Assembly: GCA_040235565.1 (NCBI GenBank) | Contig: JBECLA010000147.1 | Span: 1 to 12,774, forward strand | Length of the DNA: 12,774 nucleotides | Direction: 5' to 3' | Origin: JAHEIJ01 sp040235565 | GTDB taxonomy: Bacteria; Pseudomonadota; Gammaproteobacteria; UBA6429; Thiohalophilaceae | Part shown: positions 6,443 through 12,774 of the stretch, piece after piece | Layout of the letters: the number at the start of each line of letters is the position of its first letter | Numbering within the stretch: the stretch's first letter is position 1 | The notes under the pieces: model-generated | The model's database searches: none | Seen by the model: the letters and a program-made list of their open reading frames with translations, nothing else | What the model was told of the DNA's origin: nothing | Position numbers and translations under genes: made by a program

Positions 6443-6851
6443 TCTTATTCTACGAATCACAGCCAAGTTACTCATCCCGTACATCATTCTGTTTGCCCTG
6501 TATGTCCAGTTTCACGGCGACTTTGGCCCGGGAGGCGGGTTTCAGGCCGGTGTCATTTTCAGTGCCGCGTTTATTCTCTATACCCTGGTTTACGGCCTGG
6601 CCACCGCGCAACGCACCATCCCGCTATGGATTCTGCAACGCCTGGCCAGTTTTGGGGTGCTCATTTATATCGGTACCGGCGTTGCCGGATTGCTACTTGG
6701 CGGTGAATTTCTAAATTACAGCCTGTTAGCCGATGCACCAATCACCGGTCAGCACATCGGCATCCTGGTAATTGAATTGGGTGTCGGTATCACCGTCGCA
6801 TCGGTGATGATAATGATCTTTTTTCTTTTCGCGGGAAGGGGCAGACCATGA
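6432..6851 (+). CDS. mrpB: Mrp/Mnh-type Na+/H+ antiporter subunit B
   Basis: The 139-residue membrane protein has four helices (about 10-28, 38-58, 66-88, 108-132) and the MnhB signature FHGDFGPGGGFQAGV in the first loop. The open frame extends upstream to 6372, but the GTG at 6432 is preferred: it has AGAGGA seven bases upstream, gives the family's usual length and begins with the typical MKHN-ILR segment. This start lies inside the end of the preceding gene, an 11-base overlap. The next gene overlaps by four bases. MrpB packs against the MrpA C-terminal region in known complexes, which fits its position directly after that subunit here. Confidence 0.94.
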   Translation: MKHNLILRITAKLLIPYIILFALYVQFHGDFGPGGGFQAGVIFSAAFILYTLVYGLATAQRTIPLWILQRLASFGVLIYIGTGVAGLLLGGEFLNYSLLADAPITGQHIGILVIELGVGITVASVMIMIFFLFAGRGRP

Positions 6852-7207
6852 TGGAGTTTATACTCGGTCACTACAACTACTGGATTGTTGTAATTTTGAT
6901 GATGGCCGGTTTCTATACCGTTATCAGTCGCGGAAACCTGATCAAAAAAATCGCTGGTCTGAACATTTTCCAGGTGTCCGTCTTTCTACTTTACATCAGT
7001 ATTGGCAATGTACAGGACGCAACAACACCAATTATCGCACCGGATTTTGAATATTACTCTAATCCCTTACCTCACGTATTAATTCTTACTGCCATTGTGG
7101 TTGGAGTTGCCACGACGGCATTGGGGCTGGCTTTGATCGTCCGGATCAAGGAAGCCTACGGCAGCATCGAAGAAGAAGATATCCATCTCCAAGATAATTC
7201 ATTGTGA
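6848..7207 (+). CDS. mrpC: Mrp/Mnh-type Na+/H+ antiporter subunit C (NuoK-like)
   Basis: The 119-residue membrane protein is homologous to NuoK/ND4L and has three helices (about 9-26, 34-54, 75-100). Family features are GLNIFQVSVFLL after the first helix and NPLPHVLILTAIVVGVATTAL in the third. The C-terminal tail is acidic (EEEDIHLQD). It starts at ATG 6848, overlapping mrpB by four bases, with AAGGGG six bases upstream; a second ATG follows immediately. In complex I the relative NuoK links the proton pumps to the rest of the membrane arm; here it should bridge the antiporter subunits and MrpB/G. Confidence 0.94.
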   Translation: MMEFILGHYNYWIVVILMMAGFYTVISRGNLIKKIAGLNIFQVSVFLLYISIGNVQDATTPIIAPDFEYYSNPLPHVLILTAIVVGVATTALGLALIVRIKEAYGSIEEEDIHLQDNSL

Positions 7208-8682
7208 TAGTGGAAAATCCGAGCATCCTGCTGGTAGTCATTCCACTACTGGCCGCACCGATTACGGCAATATTGTCCAGCGCAAGAATCGCCTGGCTGC
7301 TAACCTTGCTGATCACCTGGGCTTGTCTGGTGCTGGCTATCTGGCAATTACAGTTCGTGCTCTCCGGCAATATTATCAGTTATGCGGTCGGTGGTTGGGC
7401 GCCGCCCTGGGGAATCGAATATCGCGTTGATACTTTAAATGCCTTTATTGCCGTGATTGTTGCTGCCGTAGCGGCCGTCACATTGCCCTATGCCTTGCGC
7501 AGTGTTGAACAGGAAATTATGTCGCGTCGGATACCGCTGTTCTACACGGCATTTCTGCTCTGTTTGACCGGGCTTCTCGGCATCACCCTGACGGGTGATA
7601 TATTTAATCTGTTTGTATTTCTGGAAATATCTTCGCTGTCTTCCTATGCACTGATCAGTCTGGGACGGCAACGTCAGTCCCTCACTGCAGCATTTCAATA
7701 TCTGATCATGGGTACCATTGGTGCCACATTCCTGTTGATTGGTATTGGTCTGATTTATGCCGAGACCGGCACTCTCAACATGCTGGACCTGGCAACACGA
7801 CTCCCTCCGGTATTTGAACAACGTACCGTACATACTGCGTTTGCCTTCATCATGGTTGGTGTCGCACTGAAACTGGCATTGTTTCCCCTACACTTGTGGT
7901 TACCCAATGCCTACACCTATGCCCCCACCGTTATCACCATTTTCCTGGCAGCGACCGCAACCAAGGTCGCAATCTATGTCATGTTACGTATGGTCTACAC
8001 CGTATTCTCCATTGGTTTTGCAAAGGACACCCCGCTCAACGAGTTGTTCTTGTTACTTGGTGTGTTTGGCGTTCTGGTAGCATCAACGTATGCCATCTAC
8101 CAGACCAATAGCAAACGGTTGCTGGCCTACTCCAGCGTGGCCCAGATCGGTTACATGGTACTGGGGATCGGATTCGGTTCACTATTGGGGCTGACCGCCA
8201 CTGTTGTGCATATTTTCAACCATGCGCTGATGAAGGCTGCACTGTTCATGGCGGTGGGCGCCTTGATCTATCGGGTTGGCAGCAGTCATTTGCGAGACTG
8301 GAACGGTCTCGGGCGAAAAATGCCGTGGACCTTTGCCGCCCTGGTTATCGCGGGACTGAGTTTGATAGGTCTGCCCGGTACAGCCGGTTTTATCAGTAAA
8401 TGGTATCTGGTGTCCGCTGCTGTGGAACAGCAGAACTGGCTTATTGCCTTCATAATCCTTTTCGGCTCATTACTCGCCGTTGGCTATATATGGAAAATGG
8501 TTGAGGTACTGTTTTTTCGTAATAGTGACTCGACCACGGTTACGGTACGGGAAGCCCCCTTGCTGTTACTCGTACCCACCTGGTTTCTGGTCCTGGCCAA
8601 TATTTATTTCGGTTTTAATACAGAACTGACGGTCGATATCGCCCGCGATGCAGCGGCCATGTTGGAGAGCATGACGCCATGA
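7204..8682 (+). CDS. mrpD: Mrp/Mnh-type antiporter subunit D (first of three antiporter-like subunits)
   Basis: This 492-residue, about 14-helix proton-conducting subunit belongs to the NuoL/M/N (Proton_antipo_M) family. Charged intramembrane residues of the family are in place: Glu141 in NLFVFLEISSLSSYAL, Lys223 in ALKLALFPLHLW, Lys254 in TATKVAIYV, and His340/Lys344 in HIFNHALMKAALF. The ALFPLH-LWLPNAY form is the MrpD type rather than the NuoL type. The start is GTG 7204 within a GTGA overlap with the mrpC stop; no clear ribosome site precedes it, so translation likely depends on coupling. It is the subunit best matching canonical MrpD. Confidence 0.94.
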   Translation: MIVENPSILLVVIPLLAAPITAILSSARIAWLLTLLITWACLVLAIWQLQFVLSGNIISYAVGGWAPPWGIEYRVDTLNAFIAVIVAAVAAVTLPYALRSVEQEIMSRRIPLFYTAFLLCLTGLLGITLTGDIFNLFVFLEISSLSSYALISLGRQRQSLTAAFQYLIMGTIGATFLLIGIGLIYAETGTLNMLDLATRLPPVFEQRTVHTAFAFIMVGVALKLALFPLHLWLPNAYTYAPTVITIFLAATATKVAIYVMLRMVYTVFSIGFAKDTPLNELFLLLGVFGVLVASTYAIYQTNSKRLLAYSSVAQIGYMVLGIGFGSLLGLTATVVHIFNHALMKAALFMAVGALIYRVGSSHLRDWNGLGRKMPWTFAALVIAGLSLIGLPGTAGFISKWYLVSAAVEQQNWLIAFIILFGSLLAVGYIWKMVEVLFFRNSDSTTVTVREAPLLLLVPTWFLVLANIYFGFNTELTVDIARDAAAMLESMTP

Positions 8683-10145
8683 GTACCACGGGGCTGATAC
8701 TACTGACGATAACACTGCCGTTACTGGCGGCACTACTGATAATGCTCTGGGGACGCTGGCCCAATTTACGTGATGCAATCAGCCCTCTTGCCGGTAGTGC
8801 TGTTACCTATATTGCCTTTGCCCTTTATCAGCGCTTTCAAGCAGGCACCCGCCTTGAATTCAATATACTGGAACCCCTTCCCGGCTTGCCGATCCAGTTC
8901 GAACTCGAACCATTGGGTTTATTGTTTGCGTTAATCGTTGGTCCTCTCTGGGTTATTACCTCACTGTATGCGATTGGTTATATGCGCAGTCATCATGAAC
9001 AGAATCAAACCCGGTTTTATGCCATGTTTGCCGTTTCTATTGGCAGTACACTGGGAGCTGCCTTGGCTGGCAACCTGTTCACCCTGTTCCTGTGTTATGA
9101 AATTCTGACGATCTCTACCTATCCACTGGTTGCCCATGCCGGTACACCCGCCGCCAGGCGGGGGGCGCGCACTTACCTTGCGATACTGCTTGGTACCTCG
9201 ATCGGTCTGCAACTGCTCGCGATCATCATCACCTGGAGCATCAGCGGCACCCTGGAGTTTCGACCGGGCGGTATCCTGAATGGCAAACTGGAACCTGGCT
9301 GGGCCGGTATCTTGTATGCGTTGTTTTTATTCGGGATTGGCAAGGCAGCGGTCATGCCATTCCATCGCTGGCTACCGGCGGCCATGGTGGCACCCACGCC
9401 GGTCAGTGCACTGTTGCATGCGGTTGCCGTGGTCAAGACCGGTGTATTCATGATCCTGAAGGTTACGCTGTACATCTTCGGTACCGAATTCATGTTAAGC
9501 AATCACGTCTCCGAATGGCTTATCTGGTTCGCCGGCGCCACGATTCTGTTGGCTTCCCTGGTAGCCATGACAAAAAACAATCTCAAGGAACGACTCGCCT
9601 ACTCCACTATTAGCCAATTGAGTTACATCGCGCTGGGAGCAATGCTGGCCAATGAAGCAGGTATACTGGGTGGCAGCCTGCATATCGTTATGCATGCGTT
9701 TGCCAAAATCACCCTGTTCTTTGCTGCCGGAGCAATTCTGGTTGCTACCCATAAAACGGAAATCAGTGACATGACCGGCCTGGGGCGTACCATGCCGGTA
9801 ACCTTTGGCCTGTTTCTGATCGCCAGTCTCAGCCTGATCGGTATGCCGCCTTTTGGTGGCATGTGGAGCAAATGGTATCTCGGTCTGGGTACCGTTGCAG
9901 CGGGTCAATGGGCCCTGTTAACGATTTTATTGCTCAGCTCACTGCTGAATATCGCGTATTTACTGGCAGTACCTGCGCGGGCATTTTTTGGTAAGCCAGC
10001 CTCTACCGCTGCGCCACATCAGATAAAGGAGGCTCCGCGGAGTTGTTTGCTGGCCATGGCCCTGACCTCTTTGGTCTGTGTGCTGTTGTTCTTTTATTCC
10101 GCTCCTTTTACCTCACTTGCATTAACTGCTGTGGGAGGGCACTGA
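8679..10145 (+). CDS. MrpA/NuoL-like antiporter subunit (second antiporter-like subunit, no MrpA C-terminus)
   Basis: This 488-residue membrane protein of the same family has Glu141 (LCYEILTISTYPL), Lys222 (IGKAAVMPFHRWLP), Lys253 and Lys343 (HAFAKITLFF). The segment APTPVSALLHAVAVVKTG (238-255), with His247, resembles the MrpA/NuoL signature (PTPVSA-LHAATMVKAG) more than that of MrpD. It is therefore probably the functional equivalent of the N-terminal antiporter domain of MrpA, lacking the C-terminal part that is encoded at 5876-6442. Automatic annotation would likely call it subunit D. ATG overlaps the mrpD stop by four bases. The next gene starts one base after its stop. Confidence 0.88.
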   Translation: MSTTGLILLTITLPLLAALLIMLWGRWPNLRDAISPLAGSAVTYIAFALYQRFQAGTRLEFNILEPLPGLPIQFELEPLGLLFALIVGPLWVITSLYAIGYMRSHHEQNQTRFYAMFAVSIGSTLGAALAGNLFTLFLCYEILTISTYPLVAHAGTPAARRGARTYLAILLGTSIGLQLLAIIITWSISGTLEFRPGGILNGKLEPGWAGILYALFLFGIGKAAVMPFHRWLPAAMVAPTPVSALLHAVAVVKTGVFMILKVTLYIFGTEFMLSNHVSEWLIWFAGATILLASLVAMTKNNLKERLAYSTISQLSYIALGAMLANEAGILGGSLHIVMHAFAKITLFFAAGAILVATHKTEISDMTGLGRTMPVTFGLFLIASLSLIGMPPFGGMWSKWYLGLGTVAAGQWALLTILLLSSLLNIAYLLAVPARAFFGKPASTAAPHQIKEAPRSCLLAMALTSLVCVLLFFYSAPFTSLALTAVGGH

Positions 10146-10146
10146 C

Positions 10147-10407
10147 ATGTCAACTTCAAAACAGAAACAATATCTATTCGACAAACCGCGCAATGTAACG
10201 CGATTGTTGCGCGGCCTTTATCTGGTTTGCGCAATATTATTATTCCTGGACTTTGTGCTACACCGTCATATTAGCCATAACTGGGAGAACTTTCCGGGCT
10301 TTTACAGCATCTTCGGATTTGTGGCCTGTGTCCTGCTGGTATTGATTGCCAAGGAACTGCGCAAAGTCGTCATGCGAAAGGAAGATTACTACGATGTGGA
10401 TGAGTGA
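10147..10407 (+). CDS. Small two-helix membrane protein of unknown function in the antiporter operon
   Basis: The 86-residue protein has a basic N-terminus (KQKQYLFDKPRNVTRLLR), a first helix at about 20-38, a His-rich turn HRHISHNWENFPGFY (39-53), a second helix at about 54-70, and a charged cytoplasmic-looking tail RKVVMRKEDYYDVDE. I cannot assign it to a characterised family; similar small proteins between antiporter subunit genes of this type are, from memory, annotated as hypothetical in other proteobacteria. It has the best ribosome site of the operon's internal genes, GGAGG eight bases before ATG. Its only gap is one base from the upstream gene, and its 3' end overlaps the next start by fourteen bases. 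A structural or accessory subunit of the complex is the likely role. Confidence 0.9.
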   Translation: MSTSKQKQYLFDKPRNVTRLLRGLYLVCAILLFLDFVLHRHISHNWENFPGFYSIFGFVACVLLVLIAKELRKVVMRKEDYYDVDE

Positions 10408-12094
10408 TCTCCCCGCATTCGTCCCCTTCTATCTCGCCGCCGCCTTGGTGCTGGTCACCCGGGGCTGGTTGCGTAACCTGATCCTCCTGGCGACACCTGT
10501 CCTGGGTGGGTTACACCTCTGGCTCGCCGTTGAACCCGGCCTGTCACTCACTTTGCCATTAAGTAATCTCGAACTGACACTTTATCGCACTGATCGCCTC
10601 AGTTTGCTGTTCGGTTACCTGTTTCATATTGCCACTTTAATTGCCGTGATTTTTGCCTTGCATGTGCGTGATACCACCCAACAGGTCGTCGGTCTGTTGT
10701 ATGCCGGCAGTGCCCTCGGCGCAGTCTTCGCCGGCGATTTGCTGACGCTGTTCATCTTCTGGGAGTTGCTCGCTATCACTTCGGTGTTTTTTATCTGGGC
10801 GCGGCAGAACAGGTACTCACTGCGCGCGGGGATACGCTACTTGCTGTTTCAGGTCACTTCCGGCATGTTATTACTGGCAGGCACCCTGATTATTTATTCC
10901 CAGACCAACTCGTTGACCTTTGAACATATAGGCTTGAATGGCATCGGTAGCTGGTTAATCTTTTTCGCCTTTGGTATCAAATGCGCATTTCCGTTTTTGC
11001 ATAACTGGCTTACGGACGCTTACCCGGAAGCTACGCCAACCGGGACTGTATTTCTCTCTGCCTTTACGACCAAAGTGGCTGTCTATGCCCTGGCACGCGG
11101 CTTTGCCGGCACCGAGATACTCGTCTACATCGGTGCTGTCATGACCTGTTTTCCCATTTTCTTTGCCGTGATTGAAAACGATTTACGCCGGGTTCTGGCC
11201 TACAGCATGATCAACCAGGTTGGTTTCATGGTTTGCGGGATCGGCATTGGCACCGCATTGGCATTAAATGGTGCAGTCGCACATGCTTTTACCGATGTCA
11301 TTTTTAAAGGCCTGTTATTCATGGCCATGGGTGCGGTGTTATATCGCACCGGTAAGATGAATGGTTCGGATCTCGGTGGCCTTTACAAAACGATGCCAAA
11401 AACTGCAGTGCTATGTATCATCGGTGCCGCTTCGATTTCAGCTTTCCCACTATTCAGTGGCTTCGTAAGTAAATCTATGGTCATGTCTGCGATGCTGATC
11501 GAAGGTTATGACACTGTCTGGCTGATGCTGTTGTTTGCGTCTGCCGGTGTATTCCATCACGCCGGAATTAAAATCCCCTATTTTGCCTTCTTTGCGCATG
11601 ATTCGGGTATTCGCACCCGGGAAGCCCCCTGGAACATGCTCCTCGCCATGACGATCGCTGCTGTGCTGTGTATCCTGATTGGCAGTCAACCACAGTTCTT
11701 ATATAGCCTGCTACCCTGGCAGGTGGACTACTGGCCCTATGACATGACTCATGTTCTGGCACAAACGCAATTGTTGTTCTTCTCGGCGCTGGCCTTCGTC
11801 TGGCTGAACAAACAGGGGTTGTATCCACCCGAACTCCATTCGGTTAACCTGGATGCCGAATGGGTGTATCGTAAACTGCTGCCGACCACAAGCCGGATTG
11901 TGGTACAACAATTGAAACATATCTGCGACAAAATCTGTGTTGGTTCGGATGTTGTTATCCAAACCTGTCGGCAACAGTTCGGTCGTTTCCCCCTGGCGAA
12001 TTATCACCTCGCCGCCAGTTGGCCAACCGGTAGTATGGTGTTATGGATTGCGATCCTGCTGGGTGGGTTCTTGCTACTGGACTCGTTGGGTTAA
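10394..12094 (+). CDS. Third antiporter-like subunit (MrpD family) with C-terminal extension
   Basis: This 566-residue member of the NuoL/M/N family is about 75 residues longer than its two paralogues. Family residues are Glu124 (FIFWELLAITS), Lys196 (GIKCAFPFLHNWLTDAYPEATP), Lys227 (TTKVAVY), His297 and Lys305 (HAFTDVIFKGLLF). After about residue 475 comes a mostly soluble, amphipathic region beginning LDAEWVYRKLLP, then a last hydrophobic helix (549-563). This recalls NuoL's FDWLYDK-, lateral helix and final helix. The ATG at 10394 is preferred, with AGGA eleven bases upstream and a 14-base overlap with the small gene; ATG 10400 is an alternative. The open frame extends further upstream, but that part only shadows the preceding gene. 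It is last in the operon and ends 11 bases from dnaQ. Confidence 0.9.
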   Translation: MWMSDLPAFVPFYLAAALVLVTRGWLRNLILLATPVLGGLHLWLAVEPGLSLTLPLSNLELTLYRTDRLSLLFGYLFHIATLIAVIFALHVRDTTQQVVGLLYAGSALGAVFAGDLLTLFIFWELLAITSVFFIWARQNRYSLRAGIRYLLFQVTSGMLLLAGTLIIYSQTNSLTFEHIGLNGIGSWLIFFAFGIKCAFPFLHNWLTDAYPEATPTGTVFLSAFTTKVAVYALARGFAGTEILVYIGAVMTCFPIFFAVIENDLRRVLAYSMINQVGFMVCGIGIGTALALNGAVAHAFTDVIFKGLLFMAMGAVLYRTGKMNGSDLGGLYKTMPKTAVLCIIGAASISAFPLFSGFVSKSMVMSAMLIEGYDTVWLMLLFASAGVFHHAGIKIPYFAFFAHDSGIRTREAPWNMLLAMTIAAVLCILIGSQPQFLYSLLPWQVDYWPYDMTHVLAQTQLLFFSALAFVWLNKQGLYPPELHSVNLDAEWVYRKLLPTTSRIVVQQLKHICDKICVGSDVVIQTCRQQFGRFPLANYHLAASWPTGSMVLWIAILLGGFLLLDSLG

Positions 12095-12105
12095 AAATAA
12101 CTTCA

Positions 12106-12774
12106 CTACTGCTCAGACTTGAGCCAGACACACTGTCCCGCACTGGCTTTATCAATGGCGCGCAGACGTTCAGAATGCACGGCCAGTTCCTCCTCGGTGG
12201 CTCGGATGACAGGCAATGGTGCACGTTGGGCATCCACCGGCCGCGGTTGCGCCACCTTGCCGATCGAGGTTTCGCTTATCCCATCCAGTGACAAACGCAC
12301 CTGCCCACCGGTCATGGCCAGGTAAACTTCGGCGAGGATTTCCGCGTCGAGCAAGGCACCGTGAAGATCGCGTGCCGAGTTATCTATTTCATAACGCTTA
12401 CATAACGCGTCCAGGTTGTTCTTCTGCCCCGGATGCATGTTACGCGCCAGCATCAGGGTATCCAGTACTGAACAGAAGCTTTCCACCGGTTGCGCCTTGC
12501 TGTCCAGCAATTGCAATTCATGATTGATGAAGCCCACATCAAAGGCCGCATTATGAATAATCAGTTCCGCACCACGAATGAACTTGAGAAAATCCTCGAT
12601 CACATCTGAGAATACCGGCTTGTCCGCCAGGAACTCGTTGGTGATGCCATGTACTTCGATCGCCCCTGCATCGATTTCCCGTTCCGGATTAATGTACTGG
12701 TGATAGCGGTTTTCCGTCATGCGGCGATTGATCAATTCGACACAACCGATTTCAATAATGCGATGACCCTGGGA
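12106..12774 (-). CDS. dnaQ: DNA polymerase III epsilon subunit, 3'-5' proofreading exonuclease (5' end beyond window)
   Basis: The frame is open to the window edge, giving 222 residues that begin SQGHRIIEIGCVELINRRM, so the N-terminal Exo I motif (DTETTG in E. coli) lies outside. Visible are the Exo II motif IIHNAAFDVGF and the Exo III motif LHGALLDAEILAEVYLAMTGG with its catalytic His and Asp, both nearly identical to E. coli. Directly after comes QVRLSL, in the position of the E. coli beta-clamp-binding motif QTSMAF. The C-terminal segment (EEELAVHSERLRAID...CVWL) matches the region that binds the polymerase alpha subunit. The stop is TAG at 12106-12108. It converges on the antiporter operon with 11 bases between stops. 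Confidence 0.96.
   Translation of the reverse strand, partial: SQGHRIIEIGCVELINRRMTENRYHQYINPEREIDAGAIEVHGITNEFLADKPVFSDVIEDFLKFIRGAELIIHNAAFDVGFINHELQLLDSKAQPVESFCSVLDTLMLARNMHPGQKNNLDALCKRYEIDNSARDLHGALLDAEILAEVYLAMTGGQVRLSLDGISETSIGKVAQPRPVDAQRAPLPVIRATEEELAVHSERLRAIDKASAGQCVWLKSEQ

Noticed and set aside
10346..10393. Longer N-terminus for the third antiporter subunit
   Set aside because: The extension (rich in Cys, Lys and Arg) is an out-of-frame reading of the small membrane protein's tail, not a membrane-protein start.
4781..12094. Complex I, membrane-bound hydrogenase or DAB-type bicarbonate uptake cluster
   Set aside because: No NuoB/C/D, NuoF/G/I, hydrogenase or DUF2309 partner is present, and mrpE, F, G and B signatures are clear, so an Mrp-type antiporter is the simpler call.
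12111..12124. Hairpin GCTCA-GACT-TGAGC as terminator of the antiporter operon
   Set aside because: The 5-bp stem lies inside the dnaQ coding end and has no T-tract on either strand.

Overview
The window looks like ordinary chromosome from a free-living gammaproteobacterium. The pointers are a cAMP-receptor protein very close to E. coli CRP and Pseudomonas Vfr, a GlnRS next to a GluRS, a DnaQ of E. coli type, and dense translationally coupled operons. No mobile elements, CRISPR arrays or phage genes were seen. The species cannot be named from the sequence. A sodium- or pH-linked lifestyle (marine, haloalkaline or sulfur-oxidising) is possible from the Mrp cluster but is inference.

Layout. Positions 1-3411 are read on the minus strand: gltX (glutamyl-tRNA synthetase), then glnS (glutaminyl-tRNA synthetase), then tRNA-Ala(GGC), which has its own strong sigma70-type promoter. 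A 143-bp divergent intergenic region (3412-3554) holds a perfect 10-2-10 inverted repeat and separates gltX from a plus-strand crp/vfr-type regulator (3555-4196). A 584-bp stretch with no convincing gene follows (4197-4780). It contains a strong rho-independent terminator facing the minus strand, several hairpins upstream of it (a candidate small RNA of about 180 nt), a second palindrome, and the presumed leader of the next operon.

Positions 4781-12094 are one tightly packed plus-strand operon for a multisubunit Mrp/Mnh-type cation/proton antiporter. The order is mrpE, mrpF, mrpG, a stand-alone MrpA C-terminal-like subunit, mrpB, mrpC, mrpD, an MrpA/NuoL-like antiporter subunit, a small two-helix membrane protein of unknown function, and a third antiporter subunit with a long C-terminal extension. 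Eight of the nine junctions overlap and the other is a 1-bp gap. There is no full-length MrpA: its proton-channel part and its C-terminal part lie on separate genes, and three antiporter-like subunits replace the usual two. The likely job is exchange of Na+ (or K+) for H+ across the inner membrane. No hydrogenase, NADH-dehydrogenase or carbon-uptake partner is present.

At 12106-12774 the 3' part of dnaQ (proofreading subunit of DNA polymerase III) runs towards the operon from the minus strand and is cut by the window edge.

The points most worth a second look are the split-MrpA/triple-antiporter layout with its small uncharacterised membrane protein, the candidate sRNA, and the palindrome filling the putative gltX promoter spacer.
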